A stretch of DNA of 64,000 nucleotides from Gracilaria domingensis (lineage: Eukaryota; Rhodophyta; Florideophyceae; Gracilariales; Gracilariaceae): NCBI GenBank assembly GCA_022539475.1, contig VCMS01000007.1, positions 293,496 through 357,495 on the forward strand, read 5' to 3'. Both the position numbers and the translations under genes were made by a program. Below are positions 29,719-39,509 of the stretch, one piece after another. The notes beneath the pieces were generated by a model. It saw only the letters and a program-made list of their open reading frames with translations, was not told where the DNA came from and searched no databases. Every line of letters begins with the position of its first letter. Position 1 is the first letter of the stretch.

Positions 29719-31228
29719 CGTATGCTCTTTGAACCAAGGGGGAAACTAAAGCGCAGCCGGAATGCCTTCGGACAAGCGATTCGAACGTGTGTGAATATCT
29801 CCCCGCGAGAAAATTGGAGATACCGCAGGTGTAGACTCGACACTGTAGACACAGTATCTTGACACGACGAGGTTTGGCCTTTTCCTGTGGCTCGAAAAAA
29901 TGTGATGCCTCTTTTTCTTTTGTTTTAGATACGAGAGCGTCTTCGTGAAGACTGCTATTGCGCAGTTTGGCTGTGTAGCAAGAACTGCGGCTGGTGGGGC
30001 AGAAGATTAGTTCCTTTCATATTCATTCCTGCTTTCCAGCCTGTTCGACGAGCAATGAACTCAGAACGAATTCCAGGCACCTCCGTTCGCGTTGCGGACT
30101 TCATTGTGCACTGCAGAGAGTATCTCTTAGTCTGATTCGTATGGATTCGTCAATGCCATGGTATCCCAGAACGTTGAATGAAAGACGAAATGACCCCTCA
30201 ACGAGTTCTGATTTAGGGCTGTGAAGTATACTGCCATGTTGTTCAGATTAGGGATATCCTTCTGGCGCTACGGTTCACACGGACAGCTCCCACACCCTGA
30301 GAGTCATGCTCAACAACGATCTAGTTTCACCAGTCAGGACGGAAACATATCAAGTCGGCGTGCTACTGGCATACCTAAAATGATGTTTCTCAGCTGCAGT
30401 ATGCTCGCAAGCTGTTATAGAAGAAGTGACCGTGAACCATTTTCCGGCTCAAAATCAGATGCGTGTACGTACAGTTCTATTACCGGCGCTTGAGTCGAGT
30501 CTGTGCGTCTCAATGATGCGCTACGATGCCGCTTTCGTACCTAAAGCGCGTGCACAGTTTACAAACGAACACGTCCATGTCACGCTGTATAAAACGCAAT
30601 GCCTTCGCCTCGACGGATTCCATTTCAAATGGTTCTTTAACGTTTCTAGAATCTTGGGCCCACATAGATCACATTCGAGAAAAATGCGTTGGGAGAGTCC
30701 ATAGCATCCCAATACGGGGGAAAGGGTGTACGGAGACTACGATTACAATCCTTTTGCACTTGCACACCACTTTGCAAGATACATGCCTATGTGCTTGTCA
30801 ACTATTGCGTGGCGGATTGTCCGTGCGTTCCCATCTCGCAGGCGACCGGTGAGAATGCGTCCTACAGCTTATTCCAAGGACTGTGCCATCAGCAGCTCCC
30901 TTTCCATGGTTCCGAAATTCAGCCGTTCCTTGAACGGGTGTCATTTTTGTCACTATCAATTAGTACTCATGTCGTCATATTCATGATACCCTTGAAGTAC
31001 GAGTTGCCTGCATACTCATATGAAGTAAGGGTAAACGGAGCTCATCCATGTTGTTGACTAAAAGTGCGCGTGGGAGTGTCTTAAGACACAGCCAATTGAA
31101 GTCCCACGTACCCTCACGGACAGCAAACAAGCTTCTTTTCGTTCACGAGAGAGCCACTCCTCCTAATTCGCCATCGTAGTGAGGATATACAGTACTTCGA
31201 CGGAAACCCTCTCCGTCTCGTTCTCGAC
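29719..31228. other. Intergenic, about 1.5 kb, no gene seen
   Basis: Several overlapping ORFs under 125 codons on both strands, none with an identifiable motif or coherent splice structure. Likely promoter and 5' flanks of the divergent 28858-29718 gene and the NADPH oxidase. Confidence 0.35.
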
Positions 31229-33852
31229 ATGAATGCAACAACCGCTGACAATCCGGAAACAAAAAGAGAGCAAGCTCTTAGGATTCTTGCGTCAATAGAT
31301 GCAAAGCTTCAGTGTTACAGTCCAACATACACTTTTCTGCTTAGTTACTGCCTTGGAAATATTGTACTTTTCTTTGTTGCAGCGGTCAAAGAGTACAAGA
31401 ACTGGAAGGATGACACTCTTGTGGCATGGACTGTGGCAATCGCTAGAGGAACAGGCTTCATTCTTAACCTTAACATTGCGGTTGTGATGTTGCTTGCCTC
31501 GCGGAGAACACTCACAATGCTTCGATCTACTCCCATAGGTTCGTTGTTGCCACTGGATTATGCCATGCCCGAAATGCATACATGCGTAGCCATCTTCTCC
31601 TTCATTTTGGCCATTGTTCATGGTATCTTTCATTCTATTGCAGGCCTCACCCGAAAGTTTTGGACACCAGGGTTTGGAAAGTGGACTTATTGCTTTGCGA
31701 CCGGCTTTACCCTATTGTTCATCTTCACAATCATCTTTGTCACCGCTATTGCTCCTGCACGACGAGCTAATTTTGAGAGGTTTATCTATGTTCACATGTT
31801 TGGCGCAGTCGTATTTCTGCCATTACTTATGCTTCATGGTTTCTACGACGGCGTGATTTATACGTATAGATGGGTTATCGTACCCACGGTTCTTTACTGT
31901 ATCGACAAATCCATATATATAGCATTTCAGAACAATGCATCATTGTATGTGCGAGTTGGGGCAGAGTGTCGTCACCACGTTCAAGGTGGGGAGATAAGTG
32001 AGTTATGTCACATTGACCTACATTTGCATATGTTCTTATGAAGGATTCTAACTGCTTCTATATCAAAAACACAGCTCGATTGTCTTTCCCTAGGCCATTT
32101 CGATACCGTGCGGGTCAGTATGCCGAGCTTTGCATACCGCTAATAAGCCGTACTCAGTGGCACCGTAAGTTTCTCTCCCAGAAAGTCGAGCTTTTTCTTT
32201 TCGAGGCAATCCTATAACCAATCAGTTTTGTTAACGTTCTTTTTTTGTTTCACATTCATGTCTTTTCACAGCGTTCACCATGGCGTCTGCTCCGCATGAA
32301 GAAAGCATTCTATTCTTCATCAAGAATGTCGGCGATTGGACTGGCGAACTTCACAAGCTTTGCAAGGCTGGTTTGCATCCAAAAACTCGGGAACCAGTAC
32401 ATTCGTTTGAAGTGAAAGTAAGGGGACCCTACGGAGCTCCAGCTCAGCATGTTGGACAGTATGAGAAGATCTTGCTCATTTCCGGCGGCGTAGGAGCTAC
32501 GCCTTTCTGCAGGTTAGTTATTTTCTTCTCGTTTTCGTTCTGCTCGAAAGTTGACATCTGAGAACTAACGTACGCAAATCATTTCTTCCTCTAGTGTCAC
32601 CAAAGAGATCAATGAAGCAGTAGCCAGAAACTTCTTTCGGAGAGCCCGAGAGGACAACGTAATCGATATATCTTCTAGATTCTCGTGGCGTTCGGATAAT
32701 TCCACGTCTGAGGGTGCAGAAGAGGAACCAAGAGGACCGGATATACAAGACGCAGGAAGAACCGTTCTTAACGGTATAAAACGCCCGCGAAGACACCCAC
32801 GCCCGTATCTTGCCGATATTAAGAAAACACCTCATATGATAAGGTCGCGGGACCATGAAGATTATTCTATCATTCCCACTCAGACAAGGAGTCAGTTTTT
32901 GTACACCCTCGTCAGCACTTCAATGTTTAACACAGCCATGCTTTGGCTTCTGCTCATTCGTTTGTCAGTGAGCCTTCTTGCCGTAGCATTCTCAATGGTT
33001 GATTTCGCTGGCGAGGGAACTGATGTGTTTCGTAGTCTCTGCTTTACATGGGTTGATGTCGTTCTCTCGGGTATCTTTTTTGTTATGCTCTTGTTTGCCA
33101 TCATAGCAGAATTGGCTTCAGAAAAGCGTGCAATAGTTGAGGAATGGTTTGTGTTGTTGCCTTTGGCATGTTTACCCTTTGTATTCCACAGCATGGCATT
33201 GGCTGGAAAAGGTACAGGAATCGGACATATAGCCTCCTTCGAATTCTATGTTGGATGGCCCATTCTTGTTATGACATTCTTGTTTCGCTACTTTCGCATT
33301 GTCGGTCGAAGAGCCTTGCTTTCCGATACTGTGCGGAAATCGTACCAAACAACCAAATCTGTTGATTTTATATGGACTGCAAAAACCCGAGATGATGATA
33401 TGTGGCTGATTGAAGAGCTTTCGAAGACGGTGGGAAACTCTTCTTTCGTACGTCTACATAGGTTCATAACTCGGGAGCAGAACCCAGAAAGAAACCAAAA
33501 GAAGTCCCTTCCACGAAGTCCCGGTTCCTTTCATGGAGAATTGGTGTTTCGTGACAACTATGGACGTCCGAACTGGCAGCAGATTTTCAAGACCTTCACG
33601 TCTAAGATGAGGAACGGAACCACCGCTGGTATATTCTTTTGTGGTCCTCCAAAGATGGCAGCTGAGGTGAAGCAAGCTGCAACAATGGCAATGTTTGATT
33701 CAAGATATAGGAGTATCTCCACAGCTCAAGAGCCTACAGATGTTGCTCGAATGCAATCTCTCTTGTTTTCTCAAGGAAGTGGTCCCACTATTCCTGATTC
33801 CTTAACTCGTTCTTTTAACGTTCGATACGTATTCCGTGAAGAAAGGTTTTGA
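31229..33852 (+). CDS. NOX: NADPH oxidase (NOX/RBOH family), four exons
   Basis: Membrane flavocytochrome b that passes electrons from NADPH to O2, making superoxide. Exons 31229-31997, 32075-32164, 32272-32512 and 32595-33852 give 785 residues with consistent phases (introns 77, 107 and 82 nt; CTAAC branch sites in introns 1 and 3). The ferric-reductase membrane domain contains histidines in MHTCVAIFSFILAIVHGIFHS and VHMFGAVVFLPLLMLHG. The FAD site is RYRAGQYAELCIP and WHPFTMASAP; the first NADPH strand is LLISGGVGATPF. About 190 residues with roughly four extra hydrophobic helices then separate this from the terminal NADPH motif IFFCGPPKM and the final Phe. There is no EF-hand leader. Extra helices here are, as I recall, a red algal NOX trait. 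Confidence 0.92.
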
Positions 33853-34699
33853 GCAAAGCTTGCCAATTCACGATGGTTGAGAACAAATCTTCTCCATTAT
33901 CAGGTTTTGAGAATCATCGTATGAGGCTCTAGTCTGAATTCTCATCTCTTTGAGAGTGACGTGCCCATTTTGTTACGAAAGGGTAGCTAATGCAACGTCT
34001 CTCTCTCCCTCTCTCTCTCTCTCTTTCTGTTTATGAATGTTTTGGGCTGTCGACTTTGACACTGCGCGGAAGGGTGTATAACTTTTCTTTTCAAAGAGAG
34101 GTTCTCTTGCGATGTCTGCTAGCATTTGAAAGATGCTGGCCTCCGTTTGAGACCTGCTTCTCTATTTGATTCGCTGCCCTAGGCCAAGCAAGATAGACAT
34201 ACCGCTGAAAGGCGGATCCCATCCATGCCATTCGGAGAAGTAAGTGAATAATTATGTGAAGAATAGTTTGTACTGAAATATTGAACGCATTCTGATCTGA
34301 ACAGAACATCATCAGGAAATCCTGACTGGCATTTTTGTCACTGTGTCATGGTGACCCTGTCAGTGAAATGTTACCTGTCCTAGTAACCGCGATGTCACCA
34401 TAGCGTACTCATCCATGGCAAGCATCAAAACGCCGACTACGGCCAGTATCTCCGTCACATTCAAATCTGATATCACCTCAAACATGTAACGGAACTTTGA
34501 CGAAGTTACATACTAGCGTCATCCCTACATGGAACTTGTGCAGCAAGTGCCTATGCAACGCTCCAAACAAAGTCATCCATACAAGACAACTTAACAAAAC
34601 AAATAGCAACAAAATACTTTACGGGCTGCACTCGTTCACTCATTTCTGAAGCTACTCTTCAACAATTTTAAGCACTTGTGCAATTTTCAGACTGGTAAA
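33853..34699. other. Intergenic with CT microsatellite
   Basis: 3' flank of the NADPH oxidase. It holds a (CT)n tract at 33998-34027 and an inverted repeat TCACTG...CAGTGA near 34336-34364. I looked here for a terminal inverted repeat matching the far side of the transposase gene (52.0-52.5 kb) and found none by eye. Confidence 0.4.
33998..34027 (+). repeat. (CT)n microsatellite
   Basis: About 30 nt of CT dinucleotides with one CC interruption. Confidence 0.85.
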
Positions 34700-36163
34700 C
34701 TAGCGCCTGTGCTGCAACGTTCCAAAACAGTTCTTTTGCTCTTCACTTAGAACAGTTTGAATGTTAACTGCCGCCAAAAGGCTTGCACATTTTTGTCCCA
34801 TTTCCATATCATTCTCCAATTCACCAAATTCCAAATAAGATCCTTCTAACTGTTTAATCAACACTAAGACCTCCTCTGCCCAGGTTCCAACATGCGACCG
34901 ATTCCTTCCCTTGCTTCGCTTCTCCGCAAGTTTCCCCAACGCGTTTCTCACCTACAAAATTACAAATAAACCAGTTAGTACATATCTTATTGTACCGTAG
35001 AAAAAAATACAAACGCACTTTTACTGCCACAAAAGCAACTGCAAAGATATTCATTTGCAATGAATCTGTTTGATCCAAATTGGTCGGAAGAGAGAGTAGC
35101 ATTTGGCATATGTTATGGTGCTCCATATTAGAAAAAGCAGATTTTACAGTTGAAACGGCTTCTCTCAGAGCAACAAAAAGAGTAGAGCTCCAAAAGTCCT
35201 GAAAGTCGGAAGAATCCTTGTATTCAGATGTGTTGCAAAGCTTCAATGCAAAACCCTTCTTAACAGCCTCGCTTGCCTTCCTCTTCACATTCAAAACGCA
35301 AGATGTATTCGTTGCGTTGGAAAAAGTTTCAAACTTTGAAGTGTTAGAATCGTTACATTGAAATCATTGAGCGTATAGAATAACCAGCACTTACCAAGTT
35401 CTTTCTTATGTTCTCGTGAGTACGACTCTGTGCACGTGATGCAAAAGAGAAAACAGTTTGTTCGACATTTTTTTGCTTCCGCTTGATCGATATTTTCGAG
35501 TTAAGAAAGGCCTCAGTTTCCTCGTCGCCAGCTAAAATTTTCGCACCCTTCTAAAGCCATGATAACGATAACAACGCTGGTGAAATATCACCAGCATTAC
35601 TAGGTGATGTAGAGTACGCATCAGTTGAGATATGAAACAAATCCTTTCCACGAGTGCGGTCCACAAACTCCAAGCAGCACCTGTACACAATGTAGTCCTG
35701 TTCGTAATAAACGAGAAAAGTTAGAAAACTGTTTGCATATTTGTTTTTGACAGTTCATAACATGATAAGCTTACATGTAATAATTTGGCTTTCTGCAATC
35801 AAGAGTGGTACAAGGTTGAAATAGGTTAGCACAAGAGTGTAGGTTATGAAAGGAATTGATTCGATACGACTACGCACTTCAAGTAGATCCACACTATCTT
35901 GTGGAGGCAATGCTTCCGAATTGGTGTGCTCCGAAATAGCCTTTATGATTCCTATTCTGCCTGCTTGTAGTTCTGCCTGCAGCACCTGCCTTGTCTTGCT
36001 GTGTTTTATTCTGATGGCTTGCATATTGTCACAAAACTGCTGATTGGAATCCTTCAACGTTGCATTCAGCATATGTATGCTTTCCATTAACTCTTTGTGA
36101 TTCTTCTTCGTTTCCTCTCTGTGAGAAGCGAAGGCTTCCGTCAATGCATTAACCCTTGATACT
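34700..36163 (-). pseudogene. 3' part of an intron-rich gene split by a retrotransposon
   Basis: Minus-strand exons, in transcript order, are 36163-35878, 35792-35775 (18-nt micro-exon), 35697-35601, 35531-35395, 35282-35019 and 34951-34700 (stop). All phases agree; introns are 67-112 nt with GT/AG ends, and the last has a perfect TACTAAC at 34980-34974. The 5' part of the first exon sits 12.3 kb away at 48514-48839, across the chromovirus insertion, and the frame continues if the element and one target duplication are removed (459 residues in all). The protein is helical, charged and probably coiled coil (ALTEAFASHREETKKNHKEL); I recognise no domain. With its divergent neighbour it may be the second gene of a DNA transposon. 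Confidence 0.7.
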
Positions 36164-36168
36164 GTGGG
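36164..36168. repeat. Target site duplication (left)
   Basis: GTGGG directly before the 5' LTR; the identical pentamer follows the 3' LTR at 48514-48518. Confidence 0.9.
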
Positions 36169-36984
36169 TGTAGTGCAACGCGATTGCGGGACTCCTTCGC
36201 TGATGCGATTCATAACATGCACGGCGATGCCGGGAGGTGGTGGCACACAGTATGAGTAACTGGTGAGATCAGCCCATTCTTGGGTATACTTAATATTAGA
36301 ATTAGTGTTATGAGGCGCACGGCTTAGCCGGTGGGTCACACACGTGTGGGAAGTTTGCACCCATTAGTTGGGGTATTTTAGATGTTTATTCTAGATATTT
36401 TCGCTACACCGCTTGACAGTGGGTTGGCACTCTACACTACTTAGTAGGTTGAGCTGCACCCATTGTCGGGGAAGTAAACGGACTAACCGAGTGTTCGGCT
36501 CTGATGTTTCACCCTTGGTGACCGATATCCTCCTCCCGGAGAGTCGACACCTTGTGCAGGGTTCATCATCCGCCTCGCGGCATCATTAACACCACTACCG
36601 CTTTCGCGTCTGTACTTTGTGTGTGTTTTCTTTATTTCTGTCCCTGTTATACAGGTAGCACCCCTTGGTGTACCGGTGCATACCGTTCGTGGCTCGACAC
36701 ACTCGCGTGGGTTACTACCGCCCTCGCGTGTCATCGCCACACTCGTGGGTACCGTGTGCTACACACGTGACGCTACTGCCGACTTGTGTCGTGTGTTCTC
36801 TACCGCTGGACGCTTCTTCTTCGCCGCTTCGCTCCCTCCATTACTTGGGAAGGGTCGACCCCGGTCTTACACCCGGCATTGCCGTGTCGTACCTGTGGGA
36901 GCGCTCTACTGCTGTGCTCGCCTCTTGAGAGAGGGTCTGAACCGCCTTTGCGTGTCTTTCCCCATCGCTGGGTTTTGCACAACA
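36169..36984 (+). repeat. 5' LTR
   Basis: Begins TGTAGTGCAACGCG and ends TTTTGCACAACA. The terminal 8 bases form short inverted repeats (TGT.GTGC / GCAC.ACA). One base differs from the 3' LTR (A at 36408). Confidence 0.97.
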
Positions 36985-37424
36985 ATTGGTCTCCCGACTT
37001 AGAAGTCGCGTTGATCCAGCAAGTTGGTTTTCTGATCAATTTCCGGTTTGCCGGTTCGTATCTGGTCGTGGAGATACACTACACAGTTTCTACTGGAAGG
37101 CTCTGCCGACAGACGTCGTGTTGGTACTGCTTTTCTCATTTTGGGTTGTTGTTTGGACACGGTTTACTACCGGTGGCACTACCTATTTCCGTAGTGTGTG
37201 ATTCCCGTCGGTACGGTTGTTGTCACCCCGTTTGGGTTGTCTACCGTTCCCAGCAATCTGGTCGAATCAGCCCTAATTCCGTATACGGCTGTTCCCGTTG
37301 GTACGGTCGGTTCGTCCGATTTGTCGGTTATCGTCACTCGTGTGAGGACGCTACACTCATTCGAGGTTAATTTGTTGTTTTGCTTTCCTGGTCCCAGTTT
37401 TTTGGCTGTATCTCGTCGTGGACG
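36985..37424 (+). other. Retrotransposon leader with possible primer-binding site
   Basis: Directly after the LTR comes ATTGGTCTCCCGACTTAGAA; a TGG-starting primer-binding site from 36987 is possible (its complement would end a tRNA in TCGGGAGACCA). The adjoining CGACTT-AG-AAGTCG is a perfect small hairpin. The primer tRNA was not identified. The rest is an untranslated leader before gag. Confidence 0.4.
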
Positions 37425-39509
37425 ATGGTGTCGGGCAAGCGCTCGAGCCCTACGAAGTCTCGCTCCGTTGGCTCTGGCTTGCCCTCACGTCTGCGGTCTG
37501 TTCCTGAACCCCTACAGGGTGATGGAAAGAAACCGGGAAACCGGAAACAGCCGGACAAGTCGTCTGACGCCCCAGTGGCTGGGCCCTCATCTGCTCCTTT
37601 GGAGGGTCTTATACCCGCTGTCGCGGCGAAGGATGCGCTCGTAAACGAGTTGGAGACTCAAGTTCGTGTGCTTGAGGCTCAGACTGCTGTCATGAGGAGT
37701 TCTCATGAAGCACTCGTTTCCGAGGTCGACACACTTCGTTTGAAGGTTGACGCAGCCCTCAACGGAGGTGTATCAGATGATCTACGTATTTTACGGAAGG
37801 ATGTTAATGCCCTCTTGGAGGTTCTTCAAGGATATCCCAGTTTCACCGAGGAGGTTAACACGAAGTTCATTCGGATCCTTGGCCGTCTTGAGACGTTAGA
37901 GGCCACCATCCGTGAGGATGACGGCCCTGCTGCCGCCTCTGCGGGAGTGTCTCGTGGTACACGTGACCGGAAGTCCGGGAAGAGTCGCTCTAAGAAGAGG
38001 AATGTCGACGAGTATGAATCGGATTCGTCACAGTCTTCTGGTATTTCAAACCGCTCGGCGGGTTCCTTATCATCGAGCTCGTCAAGTGACGGTGAACGTC
38101 GCGCTCGTTCTACGCGTTCGCGGAGTTCTACGTCCACCTATGGTGTTGTTGGTACCCGGAAACGGGGGCGAAAGCACTCAGGTTTGAGGGAACTGGAGCC
38201 GACGAATCCCTTGTTCAAAAGGTTGTTATCTTACCGGTATTACCGTTTGGAAGATTCAAGTCTGAACCGGACGCCCCGTGGCACGGGTAAGGTGAAGGAC
38301 TGCATCAAACGCATGTCCTTAACCTTTCGCAACCAGTTGTTCACTGGGGAGGATCCCATTCTGGTGCTTGACTTTCTTTCACGCTTTGTAGCGGAAGCTG
38401 ACATCCTCGGCATGAGTGAGGGGCAAGCTTATGTTGCCTTACCGTATTTTCTACGGGGACTCGCTGAAGATCAGTATAACTCTGTAAGAGGTTCATCTCG
38501 CGCCTCTGAAGGAGGGGTCACCTGCTGGCCCGAAGCAGTGCAGTATTTGTTGCGCTCGTATGCGACAAATACCTCTATCGAGGAAGCAATCACCGCGTTG
38601 CGGGAGACGAAACAACGCCCGAAGGAGTCGGAAACCGAGTACTCGGTACGCCTGAATAAGGCATTCCACCGTTGTGGCAATGTTTACTCCTCAAACGAGC
38701 GCTGTACGCTGTTTATCAACGGATTGAATCCGGCTATTCGCACTCTGGTTGCCCAGCGACGGGAAGACCGGAAGAAGACTACCTATCTGGAGTTAGTGCA
38801 GTACGCGAAGGCGGAGGGAGACGCCTTGCGCGCACGCATCGGATACCGGGTTTCAACCAAAGCGTTGCACCTCGAAGGAGGGTCGTCATCAGCTTCACTG
38901 CTACCGCAGGACTTTTCTGGCCACGATGTGGATAACTTACATCTCGCACAGGTGGACCTGGATTCTATTCCGACTACGGAGTTGCCTTCTACTTCAGAAG
39001 CCTCGTCGAAGACGGAAGATGCGCTGCTTTACGCAGACCGTCCACGCGTTCGCGGTCCTCAAGTACCCTATTCAGGGAGTCGTTACCAGCGACCTGGTTG
39101 GGTAGACCCGCGAACGGTGAAGTTCCAAGACCCACGGAGTTCCGGAAGACCACCCCTGATCTGTTTCACGTGTTACAACCACGGTCATGCAGCTCCGAAC
39201 TGCAACCTCTCGATGAGGGAAATGCCCACGGTTGTGGCGAATTTTGAAGCGCTGACCCCCGCCGAACAGGCGTCAGTGCCGGTAACCGCATATCTGCGTG
39301 CGAAGGCTGAGTACCCCCGTAGGGTGTCTGCTGCAGAATTGGCTGCGTTACTGCACTCTGGTTCGACCCAGGTCAATGTTTCACCGGCTCAAGCCGTGGC
39401 GGCAACCGCTGTTGCGGGTAGTTCTGTCGCTGTTCCACAGGAATCTGTGAAGATGCCTGCTGCACAGGACGCCGTTCCCGTTAGAACGGATGGAACTCAG
39501 TTAAACTGA
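37425..39509 (+). CDS. gag: Gag structural protein of the chromovirus
   Basis: 694 residues from the ATG at 37425 (the open frame upstream has no ATG). N-terminal Pro/Ser/Lys-rich region, a coiled coil (LVNELETQVRVLEAQTAVM), a long Ser/Arg/Lys-rich segment, then a retrotransposon-gag capsid-like domain around PILVLDFLSRFVAEADILGMSE and ETKQRPKESETEYSVRLNKAF. One CCHC zinc knuckle, CFTCYNHGHAAPNC, lies near 39160-39205. The C-terminal 95 residues are Ala/Val-rich. Translation ends at a TGA (39507-39509) placed immediately after a slippery heptamer, so pol is probably expressed by -1 frameshifting. Confidence 0.88.
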   Translation: MVSGKRSSPTKSRSVGSGLPSRLRSVPEPLQGDGKKPGNRKQPDKSSDAPVAGPSSAPLEGLIPAVAAKDALVNELETQVRVLEAQTAVMRSSHEALVSEVDTLRLKVDAALNGGVSDDLRILRKDVNALLEVLQGYPSFTEEVNTKFIRILGRLETLEATIREDDGPAAASAGVSRGTRDRKSGKSRSKKRNVDEYESDSSQSSGISNRSAGSLSSSSSSDGERRARSTRSRSSTSTYGVVGTRKRGRKHSGLRELEPTNPLFKRLLSYRYYRLEDSSLNRTPRGTGKVKDCIKRMSLTFRNQLFTGEDPILVLDFLSRFVAEADILGMSEGQAYVALPYFLRGLAEDQYNSVRGSSRASEGGVTCWPEAVQYLLRSYATNTSIEEAITALRETKQRPKESETEYSVRLNKAFHRCGNVYSSNERCTLFINGLNPAIRTLVAQRREDRKKTTYLELVQYAKAEGDALRARIGYRVSTKALHLEGGSSSASLLPQDFSGHDVDNLHLAQVDLDSIPTTELPSTSEASSKTEDALLYADRPRVRGPQVPYSGSRYQRPGWVDPRTVKFQDPRSSGRPPLICFTCYNHGHAAPNCNLSMREMPTVVANFEALTPAEQASVPVTAYLRAKAEYPRRVSAAELAALLHSGSTQVNVSPAQAVAATAVAGSSVAVPQESVKMPAAQDAVPVRTDGTQLN

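Noticed and set aside
36483-36740. 85-codon ORF on the minus strand of each LTR
   Set aside because: Identical in both LTRs only because the LTRs are identical; featureless.
36985-37010. Primer-binding site reading as an anticodon-arm of a tRNA-Arg (half-tRNA priming)
   Set aside because: The supposed anticodon stem does not pair; the segment is simply a small hairpin. A normal 3'-end tRNA primer remains possible but unidentified.
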